Source: Azorinus chamasolen (Eukaryota > Mollusca > Bivalvia > Cardiida > Solecurtidae). Taken from it: a stretch of DNA of 64,000 bases. Positions 10,571-20,575 of this stretch are shown piece by piece; the stretch's first letter is position 1; the number at the start of each line of letters is the position of its first letter. The notes beneath the pieces are model-generated. The model was not told where the DNA came from. It ran no database searches and was given only the letters and a program-made list of their open reading frames with translations. The translations under genes were made by a program, and so were the position numbers. The stretch spans positions 10,874,534 to 10,938,533 of the forward strand of contig OY755247.1 of the NCBI GenBank assembly GCA_963576725.1, given 5' to 3'.

Positions 10571-10681
10571 TCATATAAGATAGTGTTTAACTGTATGTAT
10601 GATTTGCAAACAGTAAATCTCCATCTGACAACTCCAGTAATAGTCGTCTGATCAAGGTCTGCTCTGTTTGTTTATGAAATA
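10571..10681 (+). mobile_element. Family A hairpin fragment
   Basis: The core at 10611-10672 retains 'gtcgtctgatcaaggtctgc' and degraded left-arm sequence. It abuts the G2 element. Confidence 0.5.
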
Positions 10682-10684
10682 CTA

Positions 10685-10797
10685 CAGTAAAACCTCTCTA
10701 TAAAGATCACTAAGTTGTGTTAATTAGTTGTTATTTAGGGCAGGTGACTGCTTAAAGCAATGTGAAAAGTAAAACAGAAAGCTCCTATAGGAGTGTC
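10685..10797. mobile_element. G2: family G MITE, left half
   Basis: The element starts cagtaaaacctctctataa after TA and runs to the apex gctcctataggag, where it stops abruptly. Confidence 0.65.
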
Positions 10798-10811
10798 CAT
10801 GGAGTAAATAA

Positions 10812-11059
10812 TTAACCCTTTCCTTAAGACAAACGCTTTTTGACGCATTTGCAAACATAGTAGATCCAGATCAGACGGCTCTCATTGAATCCGTCTTACC
10901 AGGGTCTGCTCTGTTTGCTTATAATATGATATAGATCTGATTCTACAATTTTTGCCAAGCGAAACATTGCATTGAAAGGTTTACACTACAAACATTCAGA
11001 TAATAAATAATCATAATTCCATTGTTTGATTCATAAATATTGAACAAAGAAAAAGTTAA
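10812..11059 (+). mobile_element. Family A2 TTAA MITE
   Basis: TTAA lies at 10812-10815 and at 11056-11059, the latter shared with F1. The hairpin at 10851-10919 has CCAGATC on the left; its right arm is eroded to ttaccaggg. Confidence 0.75.
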
Positions 11060-11305
11060 CCCTTCGCTTGCTAATCGCGTCAATATACCTACCTGTAAAT
11101 AGTGAAGACCCAGATGAGACAGCTCCTGCAGGAGCTGTCTCATCAGGGTCTGCACTATTTACAAGTTGATTGTGCAATCAGTGCACTCCACAGCAGTGAT
11201 TGCTCAGCGAAATACGTGTACACAGTGAAGATATATGTAAGTATACATCAGAGCATGGGTAAAGAAGGAGAAATGTATTTTAAAATTCAGCAAGAGAAGG
11301 GTTAA
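11056..11305 (+). mobile_element. F1: family F TTAA MITE, full length
   Basis: TTAA lies at both edges. The left end is 'cccttcgcttgctaatcgcg' and the right end 'cagcaagagaagggttaa'. The hairpin at 11094-11162 has the apex agctcctgcaggagct and the A:A stem mismatch (CCAGATG against CATCAGG). Confidence 0.85.
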
Positions 11306-11324
11306 GTACGATATCATTCACCAG

Positions 11325-11497
11325 AGCTCCAGATAAGAAGCGTAAATCAACACATTTTAATCAATAACTCCTATATTTCTCCGCTAAACCCTATACTCTT
11401 CCAGACGATTCTAAAGAGTGGTCACAGTAAACGGTTTGGTGTAGAAATTACGATTTTAGTATTTTGGTACGCATCGTTATCTGTAGCTCTGAATTAT
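11325..11497 (-). mobile_element. Family J foldback element
   Basis: The element runs from CAGAGCTCCAGATAAG to TAGCTCTG in reversed orientation. The right arm 'gacgattctaaagagtggtc' is intact but the left arm has lost most of its partner. Confidence 0.65.
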
Positions 11498-11569
11498 ACA
11501 ACATCATATGCAGGTAATTATGATTACATCTTCATAGAAACTCATTCAATGCGTTCTATAATCCTTTAC

Positions 11570-12244
11570 CTAACCCTTTCCCTCATATAAACGCCTTTTC
11601 ACGCATTTGCAAACAGGGTAGACCCAGATCAGATGGTTCCTATAGGAGCCATCTGCTCAGGGTCTGCTCTGTTTGCTTTTGACGTGATATATATCTGATT
11701 CTGCAGTTTCGGTTAAAGAAAAATCTTCAACTGAAATGTTTACATTATAAAAATTGAGCTAATAAAAATAATGTCGTCATTATTTCTTACATAGTTTAAA
11801 CGTATTTTATTTCCATTCTATACATACATTGGAAATGGGGTTGGGTCACAAGTTCTGACAACATTAGTTTCGACCCTCCCCCTTCAAAATTATATACAAT
11901 CAAAAATACAATGGTGATTTTTCCGATTACATACAGCTAGTAAGTATATAACAAAGAAACAAAAACAATGTGAAAAAAATAGATCGAGAGAGAGTGAATA
12001 GAAGAACGACAGACAGATAGATAAAGAGGAAAAGAGGGATGGAAGAGACAGAAATTGCATGTGAGAGAGAAAGACAGAGAGTTTACAAACTATCCCCGAA
12101 TCAACCAGATGATCAGATGACTAAGGCATTTGATTTTGAATATACAGATAGAGAAAGACGCATTGCATATAAAGACACAACTTAAAACCTCTGTGTTTTT
12201 TTCATGAAATTTCTTACATGAATACTGAACAGGGAAAGGATTGT
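11570..12244 (+). mobile_element. Family A2 MITE interrupted by a 416-bp insertion
   Basis: The left end is 'ccctttccctcatataaacg' (edge CTAA). The hairpin at 11608-11676 has CCAGATC on the left. The right end 'gaacagggaaagga' lies beyond an insertion flanked by copies of atttcttacat (11782-11792 and 12209-12219). Without the insert and one repeat the element matches other A2 copies. Confidence 0.75.
11793..12208. mobile_element. Unknown 416-bp insertion with an 11-bp target duplication
   Basis: The insert is purine-rich in its middle (gagagagag, agacagatagataaag). It has no clear tRNA boxes, reverse transcriptase or terminal inverted repeats. An exact 11-bp duplication on both sides suggests retroposition, but its class is unknown. 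Confidence 0.6.
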
Positions 12245-12379
12245 TAACAAATATTAATGCCAAGAGACAATGCCTTTATATATTGTGTTTAGCTGGTTTT
12301 AATAGTTGTATATGAACAATGAAGCTGTTGGCCATGACAGAAACATTAGAATTAAATCTATGTTATTTCAAAATCAAGC

Positions 12380-12447
12380 GGAACAGAACATTTCCATTCT
12401 TAACCCAGACCCTTCTGGTATTTGTCTACCCTGTTTGTAAATGCATA
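12380..12447. mobile_element. Family A hairpin fragment
   Basis: Only 'cttaacccagacccttctgg' and 'ctaccctgtttgtaaatgc' remain of a core before the next A2 copy. Confidence 0.45.
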
Positions 12448-12695
12448 ACCCTTTACTCCATGAATATTTATGTAAGAAATAATGACGTTATGGATATTAA
12501 CTACTAGAGTTTTTGTTTTAATAGAACATGAACACAGAAAACTTTGTCCAAGGCATAAACTGTAGCGCAACATCTTTAAAATGCAATAAGCAAACAGAGC
12601 AGACCCTGATCAGACGGCTCCTATATGAGCCGTCTGATCTGGGTCTACTCTATTTACAAATGCGTAGAAAAACACATTTATGGAGGAAAGGGATA
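12444..12695 (-). mobile_element. Family A2 TTAA MITE
   Basis: The edges have decayed to ATAA on both sides. The hairpin at 12590-12657 reads CCTGATC left and GATCTGGG right, with the apex gctcctatatgagc. The right end is 'tttatggaggaaagg'. Confidence 0.75.
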
Positions 12696-13083
12696 ATAGA
12701 TATAGTGAAATTCACCAATCTTATTACATCTTTCCTTCACAAATGGTGTTATTTGACAATTCATATAGCTGATACCAGACACAAAACACTTATCTTCAAT
12801 ACCACATTGATTAAACTTGTTATATCTATCATAGCTGACAAGTTCAAATTATGTTTGTGTGTTGCACGTCTCCAGGGCTTCGAGTAGTTTGTTCTATATG
12901 GCTTTGCCAAATGAATATGTTGGGGTTTTTTGATAGACTATATTCGTTCAAAAGACATCAATTTCCCAGAAGTAAAAACAACTTTCTGATTTATGCAATA
13001 GATCTGTTATGATAAGGTTATGTAAATATCAACTTCAATGCGATATTGTTAAGACAACATTAGCGAGACAATCTAAACATACC
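12696..13083. other. Unassigned AT-rich DNA
   Basis: No recognisable gene or repeat is visible. Confidence 0.4.
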
Positions 13084-13235
13084 CAGAGAGAGGTGCATAC
13101 TCAAACAGTGAAATCGTCCTTTCTCCACCAAACCCTATGTTTTGACTACTCTTTAGAATCATCTCTTGAGTGGTGAAGAAATAAAGAAGGTATTTTTGAA
13201 AATGGTTTTTATTTACGTATCCTATCTAGACCATG
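13084..13235 (+). mobile_element. Family J foldback, apex and right arm partly lost
   Basis: The left arm 'ccaccaaaccctatgttttg' is present. The hairpin shortens to tcatctcttgagtggtg, then the right part 'tttgaaaatggtttttattt' follows. Confidence 0.6.
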
Positions 13236-13412
13236 TTTCGTTTTGTTTCGGAGACGCGATCTTTAGTTTGAAAGCAGCTGCCATTAACTAAGGTATTTAC
13301 TTCCATATTAAATACATGTACAGGTAAATTTAGGGGAACTCGTATATTGTTCAGGCTGACGTGAGACTGCAAAAAGCACATATCGAGGATTGAGTGCGAG
13401 ACTGTTATATAT

Positions 13413-13551
13413 AGAATAATAGGTTAGTGCCGTGGATGGGACGCCTTTATCCGACGAGGGGAGAAATCGTTGAGGCGAGGCTTGCCGAACCTCACCTGTT
13501 TTCTCTCCGAGTCGGATTTATGCGTCTCATCTACGGCACTAACCTATTATT
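13413..13551. repeat. Foldback (140-bp imperfect palindrome) at the PLE 3' end
   Basis: The left arm begins 'ataataggttagtgccgt' and the right arm ends with its complement 'acggcactaacctattat'. Inner pairs include gggacgc/gcgtctc and ccgacgagg/ccgagtcgg. It directly abuts the 3' end of minus-strand PLE copy 2. Confidence 0.7.
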
Positions 13552-13554
13552 CGA

Positions 13555-14650
13555 TTTATCCAGTCAGTTTAAAAGTACAAAAAAGAGTCATGCAGGAAAC
13601 ACCACATACAGAACAAACAGCAACACAAGGAAACAGCAAATGCACATAACTATAAATACAGCAAGAGACGCACAAAGACAAAACAAACATACAATAGGGG
13701 GGAGATTGAAGTACCGCATTGGAACCGTCGGTGACAAAAGTCACTGGGGGGTTAAACCGGTTTTTGGGCGCCCAACCTCACTTATTCCATCCCCACCCTA
13801 AAAGGCAAACAGTGTAAATAAACGTATCCCCTCTCCACTAATCTACAACAACCGCGATAGCAAATACAGTGGTAAAGTGCATGTATAACGAAAACAATAT
13901 AAGTGAACAAACTGTATCCACCTATCGCTAGCGTACTCAATGATTGAGCTGCAAACAGAGTAACTGTAGAAAAGTAATAAAGGGTACGACAAAAACGAAA
14001 TAGTACATATATCCGACGTTTTCCTTCCGTTTCTGGATTTAAGAGGTCGCCTTCATAGAGTACTAAACCTTTCTTGTCGACGTACATGCAAAGAGGCCAG
14101 TGTGATTGCCCAATGTAAAAGGGTTGACAACCAAACATGCAGTATTTTGTAGTACTATAGGATCATACCCCTTTTTAATGATGTTTTAAACATATTTGAT
14201 GAACAAAGTCAAGAAGTCAAAAGTATAGACAATTTAGTAGTTGTACATGAGCTAGAATTTGCAATGAAACGCACTTTATATGTTTTATGTAGTTTTGGTA
14301 ACCAATACATTGTAGGAAGTTTATGTTGTGTAATTTTAATATCGGTTCCAAGTTGTTCACAATTTTTGACATGATGGTCTTTTCGTCAGTAGTAACTGAA
14401 ATGTATGACTTGGTATTAATACCATCGATATAATGTAATCGTCAAGTACTAATCACATTATTCGATGCCTTATCAGCAGGAACAAAAACGTATTTTGAAT
14501 GGAAATCCTGTAAACCCTTTTTAAGATGTCTTAAAGAAATTCTAGGTTTAGGTGGACGAAGGTGTTTATTAGAGCTATAAAACGACAAGCGTTTGTCAAT
14601 TATATCAAAAATTAGTTTTAAAAGTTTTATCTTTTTCGATAGACTCATAA
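13555..14650 (-). pseudogene. Penelope-like retroelement, copy 2, internally deleted and degenerate
   Basis: Read on the minus strand, 14442-14648 encodes a conserved N-terminal piece (PPKPRISLRHLKK, then FVPADKASNNVI) found in PLE reverse transcriptases. It continues with TKSYISVTTDEK and YIGYQNYIKHIK at about 14200-14450. The frame then jumps to the C-terminal 'NTACLVVNPFTLGNHTG' (about 14060-14130), so roughly 1 kb spanning the catalytic RT motifs is missing compared with copy 1. The tail holds an AGGTTGGGCGCCC motif and a GTGACTTTTGTCAC inverted repeat shared with the tail of copy 4; copy 1 has related sequence at 41020-41095. Frameshifts and stops rule out activity. Confidence 0.75.
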
Positions 14651-15364
14651 AACATTATAATATTGATTACAATGAATTAATCTGCATTTTGTGTTGTTTT
14701 GATCAGCTCCCTTTCATTTCAATTGAGACGTAAAAGAGCTACCGCGATGGAAAATAGCTTCGATACTTACATTACAAGAGGCGAATACGTGGTTAAATTT
14801 GAAAAAATAAGATCATTTGAATCGAGAATGTCGATATGATAATTCAAATAGACATGTTTTCATTTTCTCAGGACTGCATGTTATCTGAAAAAACCGAGTC
14901 TACCGTCGTTTCAGTTTCTGCCCCAAATAGCAACTAATTAACTCATAAATCGATGGAGCAGAACAGACTATAAGTCTATGACAATTATCATCCCTTTAAG
15001 AGTTTCTCAATCAAATTATCATGCGAGTAAAAAGAAAAAAGAAAATGTATCCATTAATATTTGCTCTCTGGCTTGATTCTTATTAAAGACGCGTTTCCCC
15101 AGGGTGGATTAAGATAATAAACTGATAAATTAGCAACGATTATGTGATTACCTCTGTGTCTCAATAGGTAAGCTCTAGCACTGTTAATTTTGAAATACGC
15201 TTTTGTATGATCCGGCGTGGGTTCGAATCCACCAATAGCCAGATTTTTTTTCATCTCTTTTTTCTTTTCTCTTATTCGTATAATTCTATTGGTGAATTTT
15301 CTGTTATTCCGTCAATATATACATATTTACAGGATATTAAAATAGCTCCATGACTATAGAATCA
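14651..15364. other. Unassigned DNA between PLE copies
   Basis: Apart from the tRNA-like stretch near 15150-15250, nothing is recognised. Confidence 0.4.
15148..15252 (+). pseudogene. tRNA-like or SINE-head remnant
   Basis: A good pol III B-box (ggttcgaatcc at 15220-15230) is followed by ccacc and an eight-T run at 15244-15251. An A-box-like 'tgtctcaataggt' lies upstream. The acceptor arms do not pair, so this is not a working tRNA. It could be a decayed SINE head or pseudo-tRNA. Confidence 0.3.
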
Positions 15365-15636
15365 TTACACCTTAGAAACGTCTACTATTCTAATAAACTT
15401 ACTACTACCGGAAATAACCTGATAAACCTGAAAGTACAAATATAAGTCATGCAGGAAACACAACAAACAGAACAAACAGCCGCCCGAACAGCTACACAAG
15501 AAAACACAGCAACTATACATAACTATCAAAACATAAAGAGACGCACGAATACAAAACAAATATACAGTAGGGGGAGATGGAAGTATCACCTTGGAACGGT
15601 CAGTGACAAAAGTCACTGGGGGAGGGGGTAAACGTT
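15365..15636 (-). pseudogene. Penelope-like retroelement, copy 4, 3' tail only
   Basis: The minus strand repeats the tail of copy 2: GTGACTTTTGTCAC, 'gaccgttccaaggtgatac', 'gtgcgtctctttatgttt' and 'gtttcctgcatgac' in the same order. It is truncated at the 5' side near 15636. No RT sequence is present. Confidence 0.7.
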
Positions 15637-15769
15637 TATCTACACCCCCTTTATTACGTCACTTGAGAAGCCTGGTGACTAGATAAAACTGCATTGTTTT
15701 ACCTTCATTGGCATTTAAAATAACTGTTTTGCTAAAATGGCTCATGTGTTACTTTTCTTTCATTTCTAT

Positions 15770-15862
15770 TGAAACACGCTATCAGACTTAGCAACAATTT
15801 GAATCCTGATGAGACGCCGAGTGACTCGATGTCTCATATGGACCAAACTGTATGTAAATGTT
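15770..15862. mobile_element. Family E hairpin fragment
   Basis: The core 'gaatcctgatgagacgccga' with the apex gagtgactcg and the decayed partner gtctcatatggacc is present. No TTAA edges are seen. Confidence 0.5.
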
Positions 15863-16255
15863 ATCATACGTCCATCCCATAGATTGTAGTATCCAACCCT
15901 CGATATGTTCTGATAACCCTTTGACATTGATTCGTTCAGCAAATAGAGCAGTATCTGATCAAGGAACTCCTATGCCTCCTCTACACGATTTGAATATGCC
16001 CAATTTATAAGACGGGAGTAAATGAGTAAATACGAGTATGAAGTTGAGGTAACGGGAAAGTGATTACATTGGCATAAACACTGTTCACCTAGATCAGTCG
16101 ATAAGAGTCTGATGTTTGTCTCGTGTCAACATCCGAAGTATAATATTCGTTCGCTACTATTGCCACCAGTGTAGACCCAGATCACAGATCTAGATATCAC
16201 AGGCGGGTATATAGCCAAACCCTTTATTATTGTTACTTATCAGAATGGCCTCTCA
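15863..16255. other. Unassigned DNA
   Basis: A weak A-like trace (gcaaatagagcagtatctgatc, then aactcctatg) lies near 15938-15972. Otherwise nothing is recognisable. Confidence 0.4.
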
Positions 16256-16464
16256 AAGTGAAATCCCTCCCAAGCGACCGCAAAATGAGGTCTTATTGTG
16301 GGTGGGTGTTACGGGTAGGTGGTAGCTTAATACAGGACGAAAGTTATGCAGAAAGCTCCTGTAGGAGCTTTCTGCATTACTTTCGTCCTGTATTAAGTAA
16401 CCACTTGCTTAGGAAGAATTTGACGTTTATTACTAAAGTGGTAGATTGAGAGGGTTTTTTACTG
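16256..16464. mobile_element. Family I TA MITE
   Basis: The right end is 'gagagggttttttactg' followed by TA. The left end is decayed ('gtgaaatccctcccaagcga'). The long hairpin at 16318-16413 has the arm 'ggtggtagcttaatacagga' and the apex agctcctgtaggagct. Confidence 0.75.
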
Positions 16465-16662
16465 TAGATCTTGCTAGATCAGTACATCTAATGGGTACCA
16501 ATTAGACAGGGATTGACTGAGAAATAAATCATCTTGCTAGATCAGTAATTCTCTTATCCTCGGTTGTCTAATATCGTTTCATGATTTTTCATAATTCCCA
16601 GTCCCTGTGTCTATGTTACTATTATGTTGCTTAATTAATTCAAGTCCATTAGGGTTTATTGT

Positions 16663-16771
16663 GTGTTTTTGATTGTTTGTTGTTGTTTTGTTTTGTTTTT
16701 TGTTGTTGTTGTTTTGTGTGGGGGTTTTTTGTTGTTGTTTTTTTTGTTTGTTTTTTTTTTTTTGGGGGGGG
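16663..16771 (+). repeat. T/G-rich low-complexity tract
   Basis: Runs of tttg and tgttgt end in long T and G homopolymers. The Phe/Leu/Cys-rich open frame here is a composition artefact. Confidence 0.8.
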
Positions 16772-16803
16772 TGCCTTTTTGCTTTTATGCTTTATGGATT
16801 TTG

Positions 16804-17053
16804 TGTAACCATTTCCCTATTGAATATTCATGTAAAAAATGATGACACCATGAATATGTATTAGCTGAAATTCTATAATGGCATGAGTAAACATTAATGT
16901 TAAGTATTGGTGGAAATTGTAGCCAGGTCCATTATAATTTTATAAGTAAATAGAACAGACTCTGATCAGACGGGCTACTATAGGAGCGGTCTGACCCTGG
17001 TCTTCTCCGTTTGCAAAAACGTGAAACAGTGTTTATAAGACGGATACTGCTAA
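16804..17053 (-). mobile_element. Family A2 MITE, aged
   Basis: The left end 'accatttccctattgaatat' is followed by the A2 tail. The hairpin at 16945-17014 has tctgatcagacgggc on the left and tctgaccctggtc on the right, with the apex ctactataggagc. Edge TTAAs have decayed. Confidence 0.65.
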
Positions 17054-17500
17054 GACGTAATGTGTTGGACTAACTTTTTGTTTTTGGTTAACGAAACATC
17101 GATGTGGCTTCAAGTTTACAAATCCAAATCCATCACTGTTATTATCAAGCCGAAGTCTGAGTTATTAAACACACAAAACGAAAGGAAAATTATTTATGAC
17201 ACCATATAACATTCGAGTGACAAAAACATCAACATAAATAAGATTAGGATTGTTGAAAGGATGGTTGCTGTCGTTTGCGTTTCCCGTCATTTTTAACAGG
17301 GATACAAACAAAATAATTAGGATAATTATGATATGTTTTAGAGAAAGTGCTCGATTTCTCTGACGCAATACAGTACATACACTCAAAGGAAGCCTACATG
17401 TGGCCTTAAACACACGTGGCAGCTTAATCTCCGTCTTCAATGTCGCCTCCTTTATATTTCAGGGTGGACGTTCCTTCAGTTTCTTTTCTATAACGTCAAT
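17054..17500. other. Unassigned DNA
   Basis: No supported feature is visible. A 91-codon open frame on the minus strand has no domain that I recognise. Confidence 0.35.
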
Positions 17501-17506
17501 GATGTC

Positions 17507-17573
17507 AAACAGTTTGAATCCTTATTAAACACCGAGTCACTCGGCGTCTGATCTGGATCAAAATATTTTGCAA
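17507..17573 (-). mobile_element. Family E hairpin fragment
   Basis: caaacagtttgaatcc and the apex accgagtcactcggc are followed by gtctgatctggatc. The flanking tail is not clear. Confidence 0.5.
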
Positions 17574-17699
17574 ATGTACCCATTGGGTTTACCCATTGAA
17601 GCAAGCAATGCGATTCTGTTTTTGTCGAGGCCATTGCAGAAAACCGGTGGTATAATAGAAAACTTGTTTTAAAAAAAAGTCTGTAAAATCGTTTAACCT

Positions 17700-17906
17700 T
17701 TAACCTGCTATGGGCGGATGAGTGAATACCTTGGAAACAGTTTTGATCCAGATGAGACGCCGAGGAATAAAACACAGAATAGAAATAGAGTTTTAGACAA
17801 AAAGTGATGTACCTGAACAATCGCCGCCTTGAAAAGGATGCGTCTGATCTGGGACTGAACTATTTGTCGTGGTGCATTTTTGCAACATTGGCGGTGAAAG
17901 GGTTAA
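17700..17906 (+). mobile_element. Chimeric TTAA element: family E left end joined to family C right end
   Basis: The left part (17700-17766) is E: TTAA, 'cctgctatgggcggatgagt', then the stem to GAGACGCCGAG. From about 17768 it reads as reversed C: 'agaaatagagttttagacaa', the arm cgccgccttgaaaagg, and the C end 'ttggcggtgaaagggttaa'. TTAA brackets the whole unit. Confidence 0.65.
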
Positions 17907-17909
17907 CAA

Positions 17910-18810
17910 CAAGAGCTGTCACAGGACAGCGCGCTCGACTATTCTCAGAATTGTTAGTGTAAAAATGCTTGATAGTGGACTAAAATAGAGTCCAATGATA
18001 CTAGAAGCAAGTAATCAGTCTCAGTAAAATATCTTTAATAGTATTCAGGATGTAGGATCTCTTTGAACTCTTTAATGAAAGAGAAAAACTTAAGTAAAAA
18101 AGGGCAATAATTTCTGTTAAAATGCTTGACAGAGTACTGTACTCTTGTCACCATATGCGCCTTGAGGTGGTGAACAAGTGTTCCAAGTTTCAAGGCTTTA
18201 TCTCAAAGGGTTATGCAAATAAGTGGCCTTTAACAAAAACCATAACCAAAAGTTCTAATTTAAAAAGGGACATAATTCTGTCAAAATGCTTGACAGAGTT
18301 ATGTACTATTGCCTACAGATGAAGATTGTGATGTTGAACAAGTGTTCCAAGTTTTAAAGCTTTATTTCAAAGGGTTATGTAAATAAGCGGACTTTAACAA
18401 AAACCTTAACCAAAATTTCTAAGTTCAAAAGGGCCATAATTCTGTCAAATTGCTTGACAGAGTTATGTACTCTTGCCTACAGATGAAGATTGTGGTGGTG
18501 AATAAGTGTTCCAAGTTTCAAAGCTTTATTCCAAAAGTAAGAGGCAAAAAGTGGACTTTAACAAAAACCTTAACCAAAAATTCTAAGTTAAAAAGGGCCA
18601 TAATTCTGTCAAAATGCTTGACAGAGTTATGTACTCTTACGTACAGATAAAGTTTATGGTGGTGAACAAGTGTTCCAAGTTTCAAAGCTTTATTCCAAAG
18701 GTTAGAGGCAAAACGTGGACTTTAACAAAAACCTTAACCAAAGTGTGACGCCGACGCCGACGCCGGGGCGAGTAGGATACCTCCACTATTCTTCGAATAG
18801 TCGAGCTAAA
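17910..18810 (+). mobile_element. P2: pearl-like element with ~5 tandem units
   Basis: The head carries the hairpin gctgtcacaggacagc and then gctcgactattct. About five ~163-bp units contain 'gggccataattctgtcaaaa' and 'gttccaagtttcaa'. A GACGCC run (18749-18768) precedes the tail gaatagtcgagctaaaa. The head ctcgactattc and tail gaatagtcgag are inverted relatives. Confidence 0.7.
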
Positions 18811-18849
18811 AAACAGACTGTCATCATGTTTGTGTGTTTCAATATCTTC

Positions 18850-19146
18850 ATTTTGCTCCATAAATATCAATGTTATTAATAAATGACGTCATGAATATTA
18901 ATTAGAATAATTGATACAATTGCATTGACAAATGAGTTGACAAATAATCAAGTAAAATAAACATCATAGCATTAAATAAATACATGAATATCTGGCCATG
19001 GCAGACACTGTAGATCAGTTCTAAATTATATCTTAAGCAAACAAAGTAGATCCTGATCATATGACACCTTATCCTATAAAACCACCTGATATGGGTCTGC
19101 TCTGTTCGCAAAGGAATAGAAAGGCGTATTTATGGCGTAAAGGGTT
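18850..19146 (-). mobile_element. Family A2 MITE, aged
   Basis: The A2 tail 'gacgtcatgaatattaatta' is present. The hairpin (about 19034-19110) retains gatcctgatca and tgatatgggtctg with a decayed apex. The right end is 'tatttatggcgtaaagggtt'. Confidence 0.6.
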
Positions 19147-19284
19147 AGTGTTGCTATTCTGTCTATTGAACTATTTTTTTCATACACCGCATATGTTCTG
19201 TTTTGTTTTAAGCGTGTAACATCAGTTTAATATTGTCTGATATTTTACACTGACAACAACCATAATTTCGAAGTCTAATTTACT

Positions 19285-19510
19285 GTACATGTATTAGCTT
19301 TTATACAGGACTTGCATAATTGTCCAACAGAATTTTATCTTCTGAAAAGAGTGTCGTCTGCTACAATATTCTTAAATATGTTGTTAGAATAGTTGAAGTA
19401 CATGTATTAGCTTTTATACAGGACTTGCATAATTGTCCAACAGAATTTTGTCTTCTGAAAAGAGTGTCGTCTGCTACAAGTTTCTTAAATATGTTGTTAG
19501 AATAGTTGAA
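19285..19510 (+). repeat. Direct tandem duplication, 113-bp unit x2
   Basis: Both units open with gtacatgtattagctttta and differ at only a few sites (for example ttttatc/ttttgtc). No coding role is evident. Confidence 0.85.
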
Positions 19511-19511
19511 G

Positions 19512-19575
19512 TGTCAAACAGTTTGGATCCTAACGAGACACCGGGGACTCATCTGAATTCAAACTGTTTACAAAT
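19512..19575. mobile_element. Family E hairpin fragment
   Basis: caaacagtttggatcctaac pairs with gaattcaaactgttt around a shortened apex (caccggggactc). Confidence 0.5.
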
Positions 19576-19799
19576 GTGATGACAAATTCCCCATTGTCAG
19601 CGAAATACTGATTTAGATTTAAATACTAACTTTGCTCGTAAAGCTATGCGTTGCATAACCTCATGAACACCGGAAGCACGTCATTCATTTCTTAAATGAA
19701 TGGGTCAAATGTGAATAAAATGAGACTCGTATTTATCGCGGCATCGAATCCTTTATTTATTCTTTCGATCCGTTTTATCATTTGTTTCGAAAACGATTC

Positions 19800-19985
19800 G
19801 TTAAATTTTAGATCACGGACTAAATCAGACACATGTACTCGACTACAATACCAGGGTTCAAGGGCTCGATCCCCCACCGGAGCGAATTCTTCAGATGAGA
19901 CTTTATAAACAGAGGACCAGTGTATCAGTTCTTTATACTGGGCATCTCAAACAACCAGAGAAGCACTATCGATAATAAGAGTACG
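19800..19985 (+). mobile_element. SINE with a degenerate tRNA-like head and a Nin-like core
   Basis: A B-box-like gggctcgatccccc lies at 19862-19875. It is followed by cttcagatgagacttta, gaggaccagtgtatcag and 'actgggcatctcaaacaacc'. The core recurs at 56467-56565. Its order resembles the published Nin conserved domain; that name is an inference from memory of the family. Confidence 0.5.
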
Positions 19986-20352
19986 GTACTGTACACTCAT
20001 TCTTTTTTAAGAATATCAAATTCATTACAATCTCCATCGCGGGGAGTTAAAAACAAAAGCGGTAAAACACAAAGGCAAATGGAGTATTTGGAAATACTAG
20101 TACTTAGGACTTTTATTTGATTAATCTATTTCTGCCCAATTCATTTTAAATCATTTCCACAACAACTTAAGTAAGTATTTACAGCAAAGTTATATCTTAC
20201 ACTTTGCAAATTTGCATTTACAAGTTTTCAAATCTTGGCAATAACTATTGCAATAGTATTGCAATAGTTTCCAGCAATAGCAATAGTATCGTAATAGTAC
20301 TTTTAGCAATAGCAATAGCATTGCAATTGTCAAAACTGACCCCAATAGTCAG
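19986..20352. other. Unassigned DNA with CAATAG-rich low complexity
   Basis: Imperfect caatag/caatagc repeats occupy about 20240-20345. The rest is unassigned. Confidence 0.5.
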
Positions 20353-20575
20353 CCCTACCTCATGGGCTATTTTTAGAAACAACCACTTTCTATAAATCTA
20401 CCGAAAAGGAGCATTAACTAGAGAAAATGTTTGTTTTAAAAAAATGATGTTTGAAACCATTGTGATAAATAGAGCATTTGCTCCTATAGGAGCAAATGCT
20501 CTATTTATCACAATGGTTTCACAAAGTGACTTTTACAGAGTCGTCAAGAGTCGTGAATATGAGAGAATGGGTTAA
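20353..20575 (-). mobile_element. D3: family D TTAA MITE with a perfect 68-bp palindrome
   Basis: The hairpin at 20453-20520 (gaaaccattgtg...cacaatggtttc) pairs at every base and has the apex GCTCCTATAGGAGC. The right edge is TTAA (20572-20575); the left edge has decayed. Confidence 0.8.

Noticed and set aside
13440..13500. Hammerhead ribozyme beside PLE copy 2
   Set aside because: Some PLEs carry hammerheads, and 'ccgacgagggGAGAAA' is suggestive, but the CUGANGA core is not met and stems do not fit. Left as a palindrome only.
14651..15250. A complete PLE 5' region upstream of copy 2
   Set aside because: No RT-like or endonuclease-like sequence could be read on the minus strand beyond 14650.
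16673..16864. Phe/Cys-rich membrane protein
   Set aside because: It is the translation of a T/G homopolymer-rich tract that runs into an A2 MITE.
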